Origin: Flavobacteriales bacterium
Lineage (GTDB): Bacteria; Bacteroidota; Bacteroidia; Flavobacteriales_F; PHOS-HE28
Direction: 5' to 3'
Assembly (NCBI GenBank): GCA_016715995.1
Contig: JADJXF010000005.1
Coordinates: 49,920 to 113,919 of the forward strand
Length of the DNA stretch: 64,000 bases
In this document: in pieces, positions 24,612 to 33,330 of the stretch
Layout: every line of letters starts with the position of its first letter
Position numbering within the stretch: the first letter of the stretch is position 1
Position numbers and translations under genes: made by a program
Notes under the pieces: generated by a model
The model's database searches: none
What the model was told of the DNA's origin: nothing
Seen by the model: the letters and a program-made list of their open reading frames with translations, nothing else

Positions 24612-26269
24612 TGCCTGACCACGCGCGCTGTTGCGGACCGGTATCCGTTGGAGACTTTCAGCAGGTATAGACCCGCAGGGTGCGCGCTCAGCCCGCTGAT
24701 CCGAATCGTCTTCCCTGGAGTCAATCGCTGCTCTGACAGCACCACGCGTCCAGCCAGATCAAACAACTCCATCCTGAGGGCTCCATCATCCCAAGCTCGT
24801 GGCAATTGCACGCTGAGATGGTCAGCGACCGGGTTGGGGAACACGAAGACATGATCCTCAATAGGGTCAGGCAAACCGGCGGTCTGCGTCAGGTAATCAT
24901 GGGCGAGCATGAAATCCGGGATACCATAGCCCATGGAATCGTTCGGGTTCGTCCAGAGATGCGCGCTTCGCCGGACCGCATCCATGATGTCGTGCGCCTG
25001 TCGCTCGGGATGCAACTGCCATAGACAAGCCACCAGCCCGGCGAGGATCGGCGCGGCGAACGAAGTGCCGCTGATCGAGGCTACGCTGTCTCCCTCGAAG
25101 CGCAAGCCAATGGCACCCCAACCCATGGCCATCACATCGGGCTTCACACGGCCATCGGCGCTGGGACCAAAGGAACTGAACGGGGCATGGTTCTCATCCC
25201 CGCCCACAGCACCCACGGCCAGTATGTCAATCGCGTCCGCCGCCGCGCTGATGAAATGCCAATCGCTGCTGCCGGAATTCCCCGCGCTCTGCACCGGGAT
25301 CATCCCCTTCTGCGCCGCCATGCCCGCAGCGATGCTGATACGCGCCGTAGCGCCATCCATGTCAGCGTATGCGTGGTTCTGCAGGCTGTCGTCGAAAGTG
25401 GTGTAGCCCAGTGAGGTGTTGAGCACATCGCAACCGAGGCTGTCGAGCAGTTCTGCTCCTGCTACCCAGTTATCCTCTTCGATGATGAACTCGAAGGCCA
25501 CTTCCTCTGTACGCACGAGCGCGTAATCCGCCAGTGGCGCGGTGCCCTGCAGGTATCCAGGCAGGATGCCGGCCATGAAGGACAGCACCGACCGTCCATG
25601 CCAATGGTCGTCGTACACGTCGCCATCGTGGTTCACCATATCACGCGTGAGCACGATGCCGTCGCGCGCGCGCAGGTCATCGAATGCAGCAAGCTCGTCG
25701 GTGCGGTCGAAGCCCGAATCGAGCACACCGATGAGCATGCCCTGTCCCTTGGCCTCCATGGCATGAAGCAGATGGCCATTGAGCATGCTAATCTGTGTCC
25801 ATGAATCACCGTAATCCTCGGGCTGGCCGCCGCGCGCCACGAGGGGCGCATCAGCAAGCAGCGTGAACTTGTCCTCTGCGGGCACCCCGCTCATCAAGCG
25901 CCGCGTGCCGCGCACTTGGCTAACGAAGGGCAAGAGCGCGATGGCATCCAGCGCCGCCTCGTCCGTGGTGCGCACAGTGATGGCGTTGAACCATTTGCTG
26001 CGATTGATGAGCTGCACATCGCCGGTGGCCAACACGCCAGCGATATAGCCCGGATCCACCGGCAGGTCGGATGCCTCAATGGCAATGCCTTGTGCCTGCC
26101 TGCGGGCGATGGAACGGGCGGAGAGGAACTGCTCCGGCGCGCTGATGCTGTATGGCGTGTTCAACTTATCCGTGAAGCTGACCAAATAGGTGTCCGGGGC
26201 CGTCTGAGCCGATAGGAATACCGGAAGCACAAAGGCTAATGCAGAGGAGATGATTGCTTGCTTGCACAT
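24608..26269 (-). CDS. Secreted S8 family serine peptidase (subtilase) with T9SS sorting domain
   Basis: The 553-residue protein has a signal peptide (cleaved near FLSAQ), a propeptide-like region to about residue 150, and a subtilisin domain with catalytic D184 (GVLDSGFD), H224 (HWHGRSVLS), oxyanion N331 (SAGNSGS) and S403 (GTSFAAP). After about residue 475 a type IX sorting domain starts at VFPNPVADHL and ends in YLLKVSNGYRSATARVV. It is expected to be a cell-surface or secreted protease. It starts a run of overlapping genes with aat and the DUF2141 gene. Confidence 0.93.
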   Translation of the reverse strand: MCKQAIISSALAFVLPVFLSAQTAPDTYLVSFTDKLNTPYSISAPEQFLSARSIARRQAQGIAIEASDLPVDPGYIAGVLATGDVQLINRSKWFNAITVRTTDEAALDAIALLPFVSQVRGTRRLMSGVPAEDKFTLLADAPLVARGGQPEDYGDSWTQISMLNGHLLHAMEAKGQGMLIGVLDSGFDRTDELAAFDDLRARDGIVLTRDMVNHDGDVYDDHWHGRSVLSFMAGILPGYLQGTAPLADYALVRTEEVAFEFIIEEDNWVAGAELLDSLGCDVLNTSLGYTTFDDSLQNHAYADMDGATARISIAAGMAAQKGMIPVQSAGNSGSSDWHFISAAADAIDILAVGAVGGDENHAPFSSFGPSADGRVKPDVMAMGWGAIGLRFEGDSVASISGTSFAAPILAGLVACLWQLHPERQAHDIMDAVRRSAHLWTNPNDSMGYGIPDFMLAHDYLTQTAGLPDPIEDHVFVFPNPVADHLSVQLPRAWDDGALRMELFDLAGRVVLSEQRLTPGKTIRISGLSAHPAGLYLLKVSNGYRSATARVVRQ

Positions 26270-26272
26270 GGC

Positions 26273-26956
26273 CTATTCGGTTCCATATGCGACGGCCGCC
26301 ATGTCGACCCGCCAGCCGACCACGCGCGGCGCGCCCGAAACGGGGTCGAACTGAGTATTCGTCTCTTCCCAATACTTGAATACCATGCCCACGTCGTGCG
26401 CCCATCGCTCCTCGAAGTTCCGCTTGTTGATGACGTTCGCAGGCACCGTGTTCCTGACCAGCACCGTCCGAGGGAACACCATTGTTGGCCCGGTCCAGGA
26501 CTTGTCCGCTTCGCGGAACGCGACTTCGAGCTCGTCAACCGCGTTGTAGACGTTGATGTCCCACCGACGCCCGTTCCTCACAGGAAAGGTGAGCTTCTGC
26601 CGTCGATGGTTCTCCTCGGTCACTTCCGCAGCAATCTGGTCCATGGTGGAGGTCCACACATCGCGGATCACCCATTCATCGGCTGCGTTCTTCACGAAGC
26701 GATGGATGCGCCATGCGGTGCGGCCTGCGGGATCGGTGTATTCCTCCACGATCTTCTCCTTCAGCCGGTAGCTCACGCTCGCGTTGATGTTCAGATTGTC
26801 ATCGCGCCAGGAGGAATCCACCTGGTACTCGATCCAGGCGCCCACCTTCCGGGGGAAATAGCCGTAGCCGAGGTCGACCGTGTCCGACTCGCCCTTCTGG
26901 CAACCTGCGAAAAGCAAGGCGCCGGCTACAGGTAGGAAAAGGTGCAGGTGTCTCAT
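26273..26956 (-). CDS. Hypothetical lipoprotein
   Basis: The product (227 residues) has a lipoprotein signal with LFAGC (lipidated C19) followed by QKGESD, close to the acidic export signals of Bacteroidota surface lipoproteins. The mature part is beta-rich with many aromatic residues (YFPRKVGAWIEYQVDSSW, RTAWRIHRFVK) and has no known catalytic motif. It lies three bases upstream of the subtilase gene and overlaps the end of mnmA by four bases, so it is in the same transcription unit. Confidence 0.8.
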   Translation of the reverse strand: MRHLHLFLPVAGALLFAGCQKGESDTVDLGYGYFPRKVGAWIEYQVDSSWRDDNLNINASVSYRLKEKIVEEYTDPAGRTAWRIHRFVKNAADEWVIRDVWTSTMDQIAAEVTEENHRRQKLTFPVRNGRRWDINVYNAVDELEVAFREADKSWTGPTMVFPRTVLVRNTVPANVINKRNFEERWAHDVGMVFKYWEETNTQFDPVSGAPRVVGWRVDMAAVAYGTE

Positions 26957-28059
26957 GGTGCTGGGTTCGGGCGATCGATGAAGCCCCCGCCGAGCACATC
27001 GTCCCCATCGTAGAAGACGGCGCTCTGCCCCGGTGCGATGCCTGAGACAGGGGCATGGAATTCCACATGAACCCGATCACCTTCCATCCGGAGCGTGCCC
27101 GGGGTGCCCCGGTCCTTGTACCTGATCTTCACCACGGCCTCCAACTCACCTTCCAACAGCGGGAGCTTCTGGAAGTTCGGCCGACGCACCCACATGGTGG
27201 TCTTCTGGAGGTCGTCCTTGCGGCCCAGAACCACCGTGTTCGACTCCGGCCGGATGTCCGTGACATACATCGGCTCGCCTGTGGCAATGCCCAGACCCCT
27301 GCGCTGCCCGATGGTGAAGAAGGGATAGCCATCGTGCTCACCCAGGTCCTCTCCGCCCACGCTCACGAGCTTGCCATGGGCGAGCTTGGCGGTGGCCTCC
27401 GGCTCCTTGCGCTTCAGGAAACCACGGTAATCGTTATCGGGGATGAAGCAGATCTCATAGCTCTCGCTCTTCTGCGCCAACTCGGGGAATCCGCTATCCC
27501 TGGCCATCTGCCTGATCGCGCTCTTCCTGAATCCACCGATGGGGAAGCGTGTGCGTTGCAAATTCTTCTGCTCCAGGCCCCAAAGCACGTAGCTCTGGTC
27601 CTTGGTCTCGTCGAGTCCTTTGCTCACCACCCAACGCCCATTCTCGTGTTGCCGGGCCTGGGCGTAGTGCCCGGTTGCAATCAGCTCGCAATCCATCATG
27701 TCGGCGCGCTTCAGCAGGGCTTCCCACTTGATGAACGTGTTGCACAGGACGCAGGGATTCGGCGTTCGCCCAGCCATGTACTCGCTGGTGAAATTGCCGA
27801 TGATGGCATCGCCGAACTCCTCGCGGATGTCGATGATCATGTGGTGGAAGCCCCGGCTCACTGCCATGTTCCGGGCATCGTTGATGCTGTCGAGGTCGCA
27901 GCAGCCCGTGATGCGCTTGCCCCCGCTGGCATCGGCGTAGTCCCAGGTCTTCATGGTGACGCCGATGACCTCGTAGCCCTGCTCGTGCAGCATAAGAGCC
28001 GCGACGGAGCTGTCTACCCCGCCGCTCATGGCCACCAGTATGCGCCCATGCTTGCTCAT
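26953..28059 (-). CDS. mnmA: tRNA-specific 2-thiouridylase MnmA
   Basis: MnmA makes 2-thiouridine at the wobble position of Lys, Glu and Gln tRNAs, using ATP and a persulfide sulfur. The PP-loop is MSGGVDSS (11-18), the first catalytic cysteine is C103 in NPCVLCN, and the second is in YEICFIPDND near residue 200. The GQRRGLGIA segment and the beta-barrel C-terminus are present, and length (368) is typical. Both ends overlap neighbouring genes by four bases (MORN protein upstream, lipoprotein downstream). Confidence 0.97.
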   Translation of the reverse strand: MSKHGRILVAMSGGVDSSVAALMLHEQGYEVIGVTMKTWDYADASGGKRITGCCDLDSINDARNMAVSRGFHHMIIDIREEFGDAIIGNFTSEYMAGRTPNPCVLCNTFIKWEALLKRADMMDCELIATGHYAQARQHENGRWVVSKGLDETKDQSYVLWGLEQKNLQRTRFPIGGFRKSAIRQMARDSGFPELAQKSESYEICFIPDNDYRGFLKRKEPEATAKLAHGKLVSVGGEDLGEHDGYPFFTIGQRRGLGIATGEPMYVTDIRPESNTVVLGRKDDLQKTTMWVRRPNFQKLPLLEGELEAVVKIRYKDRGTPGTLRMEGDRVHVEFHAPVSGIAPGQSAVFYDGDDVLGGGFIDRPNPAP

Positions 28060-29048
28060 TGCTGCAGCACCCCCGTCGTGTAGCGGGAGACTTTCACCAG
28101 CTTTCCCCTCTCATCATACTCCTTCACCTCGCCTTCCAACAGGTCATTCACGTAGTTCCCTTCGCGCTTCTTCGTCTGCCCCTCCAGCACGCGCTCCATG
28201 TCCGTAGGTGTTCCCATCACCGGGTCGCTCTTCACCGGCCGCAGCACCCACTTGCCATTGCCATGGTATTCGGTAAAGCGTCCCTCGCGGCGGCCCTTCC
28301 GGTAGGTCACCTCGCTCTTCAGCTGCTCGTCGTCATAGTACTCCTTGAACGTGCCGTTCTCTTTGCGCTCCTTCACCACCTGGCCCTTGGCGTAAAGCAC
28401 CTGCAACTGGATGCTGCCATCGGAGTTGTAGTAGTACCACGTTCCCTCGCGGTCCCCATTCACCAGGGCGCCCTCGATCTCCATCCCGCCGTTCGGGAAA
28501 TAGAAGACCATCCGGCCTTCAGGCTCGCCATTGACGTAGGTCGATTCGCTCTTCAGCTTTCCATTGGCGAACCAGCTTCTCGCAGGACCGTGCTGAACGC
28601 CAGCCCGCCATTCACCTTTCTCGGCCACCTGCCCGCCGGGGTAATAGGTCACCGACTCGCCATCCAGCTTCCCGGCCACGAAGCGATCCACCTTGCGCAA
28701 GGAGCCATCCGTCGCATAATAGTTCCAGGTGCTATCCTTCTCCTGCCCGATGTACTTGCCGCGCGCCATCACCTCACCGTCGGGATGAAAGTGCTCGGCT
28801 CGGCTGGTACGGCCATCGCCTGTGTGACGCTGTAATGTGATCAGACGGCCATTCTCATCGAAATGCTTGAACGTGCCCGTGGGCTTGTCATCCGCAAACT
28901 GACCCGTGTAGCGAAGCACGCCATTGGGCCAGGTGCGGCTCCATGGACCCTGCTTGCGGCCCTTGGCGTCCGTTGCGTTGGGCGTTTGGGCAGTGGCGCT
29001 GAAGGCCAGGACAAGCAGGACGAGGAAACTAGTGGCCAGGCGGTGCAT
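28056..29048 (-). CDS. MORN-repeat / YwqK-like exported protein
   Basis: The 330-residue protein has a signal peptide (MHRLATSFLVLLVLAFSATAQ) and then about ten repeats of the MORN/YwqK type, seen as G-x-W-x-x-Y/F-x-x-x-G units (for example DSTWNYYATDGSLRK, REGTWYYYNSDGS). Such proteins are often labelled antitoxin YwqK by similarity, but an exported MORN protein is more likely structural. The start at 29048 is chosen because it yields the signal peptide and lies nine bases after a TACCTTTG box. The gene heads the run towards mnmA. Confidence 0.85.
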   Translation of the reverse strand: MHRLATSFLVLLVLAFSATAQTPNATDAKGRKQGPWSRTWPNGVLRYTGQFADDKPTGTFKHFDENGRLITLQRHTGDGRTSRAEHFHPDGEVMARGKYIGQEKDSTWNYYATDGSLRKVDRFVAGKLDGESVTYYPGGQVAEKGEWRAGVQHGPARSWFANGKLKSESTYVNGEPEGRMVFYFPNGGMEIEGALVNGDREGTWYYYNSDGSIQLQVLYAKGQVVKERKENGTFKEYYDDEQLKSEVTYRKGRREGRFTEYHGNGKWVLRPVKSDPVMGTPTDMERVLEGQTKKREGNYVNDLLEGEVKEYDERGKLVKVSRYTTGVLQQ

Positions 29049-29057
29049 GCGGAATCG

Positions 29058-29065
29058 CAAAGGTA
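29058..29065 (-). promoter_or_regulatory. Candidate -7 box of the MORN-mnmA unit
   Basis: TACCTTTG on the minus strand ends nine bases before the MORN protein start and fits TAnnTTTG. Confidence 0.5.
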
Positions 29066-29105
29066 GCCGGGGTTGGCAAGCCGCATGCCGATGGAAAAGC
29101 GCCGC

Positions 29106-29113
29106 TACCTTCG
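29106..29113 (+). promoter_or_regulatory. Candidate -7 box of the transaldolase gene
   Basis: TACCTTCG lies 19 bases before the ATG of the ordinary transaldolase. It forms a compact divergent promoter pair with the box at 29058-29065. Confidence 0.45.
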
Positions 29114-29132
29114 TCGCCACGATCACACGCGC

Positions 29133-29804
29133 ATGAAATTCTTCATCGACACGGCCAGCCTCACCCAGATCAAGGAAGCCCAGGACCTGGGCGTGCTCGA
29201 CGGCGTGACCACCAATCCCTCACTGATGGCCAAGGAGGGCATCAGCGGTGATGAACGCGTCCGTCAGCATTACATCGACATCTGCGACATCGTGGACGGT
29301 CCCGTGAGCGCGGAGGTCATCGCCACGGATTTCGAAGGCATGGTGCGCGAAGGCGAAGCGCTAGCCGCGCTGCATCCCAACATTGTGGTGAAGGTGCCCA
29401 TGATCCGCGATGGGGTCAGGGCGCTGAAGCACTTCAGCAGCAAGGGCATTCGCACCAATTGCACGCTGGTCTTCAGTCCGGGGCAGGCGCTGCTCGCAGC
29501 GAAGGCAGGCGCCACCTACGTTTCCCCGTTCATCGGCCGATTGGATGATGTGAGCACCGATGGCGTGGAGCTGATCGAGAAGATCCGCACCATCTACGAC
29601 AACTACGGCTATACCACCGAGGTGCTCGCCGCCAGCATCCGTCACCCCATGCACATCATCCAGTGCGCGGAGGTGGGCGCCGATGTGGCCACTTGTCCGC
29701 TCAGCGCCATCCTCGCCCTCTTCGACCATCCGCTCACGACCATCGGCCTGGAGAAGTTCCTCGCCGATCACCGCAAAGCGGCGGCGGCCAAGGAGAAGGC
29801 TTGA
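29133..29804 (+). CDS. tal: Transaldolase, TalC/FSA type
   Basis: This 223-residue class I aldolase belongs to the short transaldolase group. It has MKFFIDTASL with D6, intact Asn28 in GVTTNPS, catalytic K87 in VVKVPM, SPFIGRLDD, and ASIRHPMHI. It would move a dihydroxyacetone unit between sugar phosphates in the pentose phosphate pathway. It is a useful reference for the CBS-fused relative at 21.8 kb, which differs at residue 28 and in the SPFIGR and ASIRHP segments. Three bases separate it from the next gene, so the two are probably an operon. Confidence 0.95.
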   Translation: MKFFIDTASLTQIKEAQDLGVLDGVTTNPSLMAKEGISGDERVRQHYIDICDIVDGPVSAEVIATDFEGMVREGEALAALHPNIVVKVPMIRDGVRALKHFSSKGIRTNCTLVFSPGQALLAAKAGATYVSPFIGRLDDVSTDGVELIEKIRTIYDNYGYTTEVLAASIRHPMHIIQCAEVGADVATCPLSAILALFDHPLTTIGLEKFLADHRKAAAAKEKA

Positions 29805-29807
29805 GGC

Positions 29808-30428
29808 ATGCTCCTCACCCTGCATCCGACACATCCGGAGCCGCGCAAGCTGCGCTTGGTGGTGGAAGCGCTCCGTGAGGGTGGCGTGGCCATCTGTCCC
29901 ACGGATACCGTTTACGCTTACGTGTGCAGTTCGAAAAGCGCGAGGGCCATTGAGAACCTTGCACGACTGAAAGGCGCGCGGCCCGGCAAGGCGGAGCTTT
30001 CGCTCATTTGCGCCGACCTGAGTCAGCTCAGTCATTACGCGAAGGTGGTTGACACTACGGCCTTCCGCATCATGAAGCGCGCGCTGCCCGGTCCATACAC
30101 CTTCATCCTGGAGGCCACTTCCGAGATCCCCAAGCTCTTCAAGAACAACCGACGGACCGTGGGCATCCGTGTGCCGGATCATGCGATTCCGCAGGCCTTG
30201 GTTCGTGAACTCGGGTGTCCCTTGGTCGCAACGAGCGTCCACGATCCCGACAAAGTGGTGGACTACACCACCGATCCCGAGCGCATCGAGGAGCACATCG
30301 GTCATCTGGTGGATTGGGTCATTGATGGCGGCGCTGGTGGCTTGGAACCCTCGACGGTGATCGACCTCAGTCAAGGTGCCCCGCAAGTGCTCCGTACAGG
30401 CAAGGGGGGAACGGAAGGGCTACTCTGA
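29808..30428 (+). CDS. Sua5/YciO/YrdC family protein
   Basis: The family forms threonylcarbamoyl-AMP from threonine, bicarbonate and ATP for t6A in tRNA, or has related nucleotide- and RNA-binding roles. The YrdC fold is seen in GGVAICPTDTVYAYVC, KAELSLICADLSQLSHYA, ALPGPYTFILEAT, RTVGIRVPDHAIPQAL and PLVATSVH. At 206 residues without a C-terminal Sua5 domain it resembles YciO/TsaC. In YciO the true function is unsettled. The last nine bases overlap the NAD(P)HX repair gene on the opposite strand. Confidence 0.9.
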   Translation: MLLTLHPTHPEPRKLRLVVEALREGGVAICPTDTVYAYVCSSKSARAIENLARLKGARPGKAELSLICADLSQLSHYAKVVDTTAFRIMKRALPGPYTFILEATSEIPKLFKNNRRTVGIRVPDHAIPQALVRELGCPLVATSVHDPDKVVDYTTDPERIEEHIGHLVDWVIDGGAGGLEPSTVIDLSQGAPQVLRTGKGGTEGLL

Positions 30429-31949
30429 GCCGCCTCGTAAGGTCCGCCACGCCGCCGGAATCGATTGCACCAGATTAGCCGCTGTCATGCCATCCATGCC
30501 GATTGATGCCGCGGCGATGTCGCCGGCACGACCATGCGCATACACAGCCAACAAGCATGCTGCCTCGGGTGCTATTCCTTGCGCAAGCAGTCCGGCAATC
30601 AGTCCGGTGAGCGCGTCCCCACTGCCTCCCTTTGCCATGCCGGCATTGCCGGTTGGATTGAAGCGCACCTGCCCGGCCGGTCCACATATCGCCGTCCATC
30701 GGCCTTTGAGCACAATATGGCATTGCCACCGCTCGGCCATCCCCCGTGCATGCTGCACGCGATCATATCCGTGGCTGAAGGTGCGGCCGGCCAAGCGGTC
30801 GAACTCCTTCGGATGAGGCGTGAGGATTGTCTGTTCAGGCAAGCGGTCAAGGCCTTGAGGCTCCTGCGCCAGGATATTGAGCGCGTCCGCATCCACCACC
30901 ACGGGAAGGGTCGCGCCTGTCAGCAGGTCCAGAACAACGCGCTTCGTTTCCGGGTGCGTTCCGATACCAGGCCCCAGCCCAATCGCTGAGAATCCTTTGA
31001 GTTCTGGAGACTGCGTGAGATGAGATGCCCCTGGATCCGAGCGGCACATCGCCTCAGGCGAAATGGATTGAAGCACATCTCGGCCGCATGCCGGGATGTG
31101 CGCCGTCACCAGCCCTGCTCCGCTTCGCAAACAGGCCTGCACCGCGAGCGCCGCAGCACCCATTCGTCCTTCGCTGCCCGCCGCGATCAACGCATGCCCG
31201 AAGCTCCCCTTGTGCGCGAAGCGTTCCCGTGGCGGCATCAGGTTCCGGACATCCCCCTCCTCGACCACATGATAAGGTGTCTCACAGCCTGCGATGAAAG
31301 CACGGTCCAATCCGATTGGAACGATCTCCCATTCCCCAACGAACGCGTCATTCTCCGGCAACAGGAAAACGAGCTTCGGGAGTTCCAAGGAAAGGGTCCG
31401 CGTCGCCCGGACGATTCGTTCAGGATCATTCGCCGTATTCGATTCCGCGAAGAGACCTGAAGGCAGATCGATGGAGATGATGGGGCAAGCGCTCCGATTC
31501 ATGACCTGGACAACCTCGGCGGCGAGGCCGGTCAACGGCTCATTCAACCCAGTGCCGAGCAGCGCATCCACGATCCAAGCACCCGTCGGCGGCGGGGCCC
31601 ATTGATCCGTTCCGGTCAGCTCTGTGACCTTCACACCAGCTTCCAACGCAAGGGCAACATTGCGCGCGTTGTCCGCACTTGGCTCAGGCCTATGGCGGAC
31701 CCGTACAACCTGCACTTCGTAACCGCTCTGCCGGAGCTGACGGGCGATGACGAGTCCATCACCGCCGTTGTTGCCCATGCCAACCACTACCACTACCGGA
31801 GGCCTGCCGTACCGTTCGAGCACGGCGAGGATTCGGTGCGCACATGCGTGGGCAGCGCGCTCCATGAGCGCCCATGGCGTGATGGGTTCATTGGCGATGG
31901 TCCATGCGTCGGCCTCGCGAATGGCTGCGGGGCCGAGCACCGGAATCAT
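30420..31949 (-). CDS. nnr: Bifunctional NAD(P)H-hydrate epimerase / ADP-dependent dehydratase
   Basis: The enzyme repairs hydrated NADH and NADPH. The N-terminal epimerase domain (1-215) has GMGNNGGDGLVIARQL; the C-terminal ribokinase-like dehydratase (about 230-505) has the ATP/ADP-binding GLGPGIGTHPETK, VVDADALNILA, TILTPHPKEFDRLAG and the catalytic GMAKGGSGDALTGLIAGLLAQG. Length (509) matches fused YjeF-type enzymes. The gene converges with the Sua5-like gene and lies 22 bases upstream of the lipoprotein gene that follows on its strand. Confidence 0.96.
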   Translation of the reverse strand: MIPVLGPAAIREADAWTIANEPITPWALMERAAHACAHRILAVLERYGRPPVVVVVGMGNNGGDGLVIARQLRQSGYEVQVVRVRHRPEPSADNARNVALALEAGVKVTELTGTDQWAPPPTGAWIVDALLGTGLNEPLTGLAAEVVQVMNRSACPIISIDLPSGLFAESNTANDPERIVRATRTLSLELPKLVFLLPENDAFVGEWEIVPIGLDRAFIAGCETPYHVVEEGDVRNLMPPRERFAHKGSFGHALIAAGSEGRMGAAALAVQACLRSGAGLVTAHIPACGRDVLQSISPEAMCRSDPGASHLTQSPELKGFSAIGLGPGIGTHPETKRVVLDLLTGATLPVVVDADALNILAQEPQGLDRLPEQTILTPHPKEFDRLAGRTFSHGYDRVQHARGMAERWQCHIVLKGRWTAICGPAGQVRFNPTGNAGMAKGGSGDALTGLIAGLLAQGIAPEAACLLAVYAHGRAGDIAAASIGMDGMTAANLVQSIPAAWRTLRGGSE

Positions 31950-31971
31950 GGCGCGAGGCGAATAGGCCGGG

Positions 31972-32808
31972 CTACTCTGTGAAGGAGGCCCACTTCAGGT
32001 TGAACTGATAGCGGTCGTTGTCTGCGGTACCGGCCTCATCAACAATCCCGGTTATCCGGACAACGGCATAGAAACCGATATTCGGCGGGAGGCTGCCTAA
32101 TTTGGTGATGATGATGTCGCCCACCTCGATGTCGCTCAACTGCTCAGCGGGGACGCCGGAGAGGTAGGCGTTCCGAAGGGCAACATCAGTCGCATTGGCG
32201 TAATCGAAGCCATTGAAGCGGACGAACCGACCACCGGCCGGTGAGATCCAACTCCTGCTGAGCACCTCGTCTGTACCGCTCGGATTGTCCTGCATGTCCC
32301 GCCGGGTGCTATCGGCCGTATAGAGCACCTGAACCCGGTCCTGCAGGTCGAACGCCGATTCCGGATGCACGGGTGAATTCCTTGAATAGAACAGGTGGCC
32401 CGAGGTCTCCACCAGGACGGTTTGTGTGAGGGTCACATACAAGGCCCGAGTTGTGGACATCTGCTCACCATCGGCATCGATGAGTTCAAAGGTCAGCAGC
32501 TCGGTGTACGATGCGGTCGCATGCGCCGCCTGATACTCCCAATCCCATCGGAAGCTGTTGCCCGACAGCGTGGAGTCGATCACGACCATTGTGAACCCAT
32601 TGCCGCGCTTGGATTTGATCACCAGCCGGGCGAGGGTGGAGTTGTCTGAACTGCATTGTATCCCGAAGGTCACCACATCGCCTGAGACCATGTCGATGTC
32701 ATGGTTGGAGGGGCTGATTCGGAGGATGGGCACCTTGTTCTCCCGCTTGCAGCTTGCCAGTGCAAGAGCGGCGATGATGAGCAGGGCTCCAATGCGGTCA
32801 ATGTTCAT
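31972..32808 (-). CDS. Hypothetical lipoprotein
   Basis: A start at 32808 gives a 278-residue product with a lipoprotein signal (LALASC, lipidated C20) followed by KRENK. The mature region looks like beta-sandwich domains (SGDVVTFGIQCSSDNSTLARLVIKSK and later FVRFNGFDYANATDVALRNAYL). Repeated Asp/Ser/Thr-rich strands suggest an Ig-like or lipocalin-like surface protein; I recognise no family. TACTTTTG lies 16 bases upstream, which supports this start over the one at 32883, which would run through the terminator of the previous gene. Confidence 0.75.
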   Translation of the reverse strand: MNIDRIGALLIIAALALASCKRENKVPILRISPSNHDIDMVSGDVVTFGIQCSSDNSTLARLVIKSKRGNGFTMVVIDSTLSGNSFRWDWEYQAAHATASYTELLTFELIDADGEQMSTTRALYVTLTQTVLVETSGHLFYSRNSPVHPESAFDLQDRVQVLYTADSTRRDMQDNPSGTDEVLSRSWISPAGGRFVRFNGFDYANATDVALRNAYLSGVPAEQLSDIEVGDIIITKLGSLPPNIGFYAVVRITGIVDEAGTADNDRYQFNLKWASFTE

Positions 32809-32824
32809 GGGCGTGGGCTTGGCG

Positions 32825-32832
32825 CAAAAGTA
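32825..32832 (-). promoter_or_regulatory. Candidate -7 box of the lipoprotein gene
   Basis: TACTTTTG on the minus strand fits TAnnTTTG and lies 16 bases before the start at 32808. It overlaps the end of the preceding terminator region. Confidence 0.5.
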
Positions 32833-32837
32833 ACTGC

Positions 32838-32876
32838 CGGGAAAAAGAACAGGGGCCGCAATCGCTCGCGGCCCCT
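32838..32876 (-). terminator. Rho-independent terminator of the small lipoprotein gene
   Basis: A 9-bp stem AGGGGCCGC/GCGGCCCCT with an 8-base loop is followed on the minus strand by GTTCTTTTTC. It lies about 20 bases after the stop codon at 32896. Confidence 0.85.
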
Positions 32877-32895
32877 GCTTCATGGTCGGTAGGTC

Positions 32896-33306
32896 TTACT
32901 TCGACTTGATGCGGAAGGCTTTCGCGCGCACAGTGAGCGTGGTGCGGTTGCCCAGGAACATCTGGTCGCGAACGGAGCTGGAGCTGAGCGGAAGGACGAA
33001 ATCGGCGTCCTCACGCTGCATCAGCGCGTCGTACAGAGCGTTGTTGGTCATCCGGTCGTTCGGGATGAGACCACCGCCGCCCACATTGGCCACATGGAAA
33101 CGGCGACCACCGATCGGGAGCACCCCGAAAAGGAAGGATTGGGTGGCCGTGCCGCTCACATCGCCGATGTACTCGAGGTCCTCCATCTTGAAATGGATCT
33201 GCGTCTGCACCGAGGTCCCTGCGATGGACTTGGTGTAGATGGTGCAAGAGGAGAACATCAGCACTACGGCCAGTGGCAGCAGGATTATCGCTTTGATCTT
33301 CTTCAT
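32896..33306 (-). CDS. Small lipoprotein of unknown function
   Basis: The 136-residue protein has a lipoprotein signal with FSSC (lipidated C21) and a short mature part. The mature part contains LFGVLPIGGRRFHVANVGGG and DALMQREDADFVLPLSSSS; this resembles small Bacteroidota lipoproteins that show a QREDADFVL-like motif and are of unknown role. Basic residues dominate the last strand (RAKAFRIKSK). It follows the outer-membrane protein gene by 24 bases and ends with a clear terminator, so the two form a short operon. Confidence 0.8.
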   Translation of the reverse strand: MKKIKAIILLPLAVVLMFSSCTIYTKSIAGTSVQTQIHFKMEDLEYIGDVSGTATQSFLFGVLPIGGRRFHVANVGGGGLIPNDRMTNNALYDALMQREDADFVLPLSSSSVRDQMFLGNRTTLTVRAKAFRIKSK

Positions 33307-33330
33307 TGCTGCGTGTGGTTACGTAGTGGC

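Noticed and set aside
28056..29048. Toxin-antitoxin system from the YwqK label
   Set aside because: The protein has a signal peptide and MORN-like repeats, and no toxin gene is adjacent.
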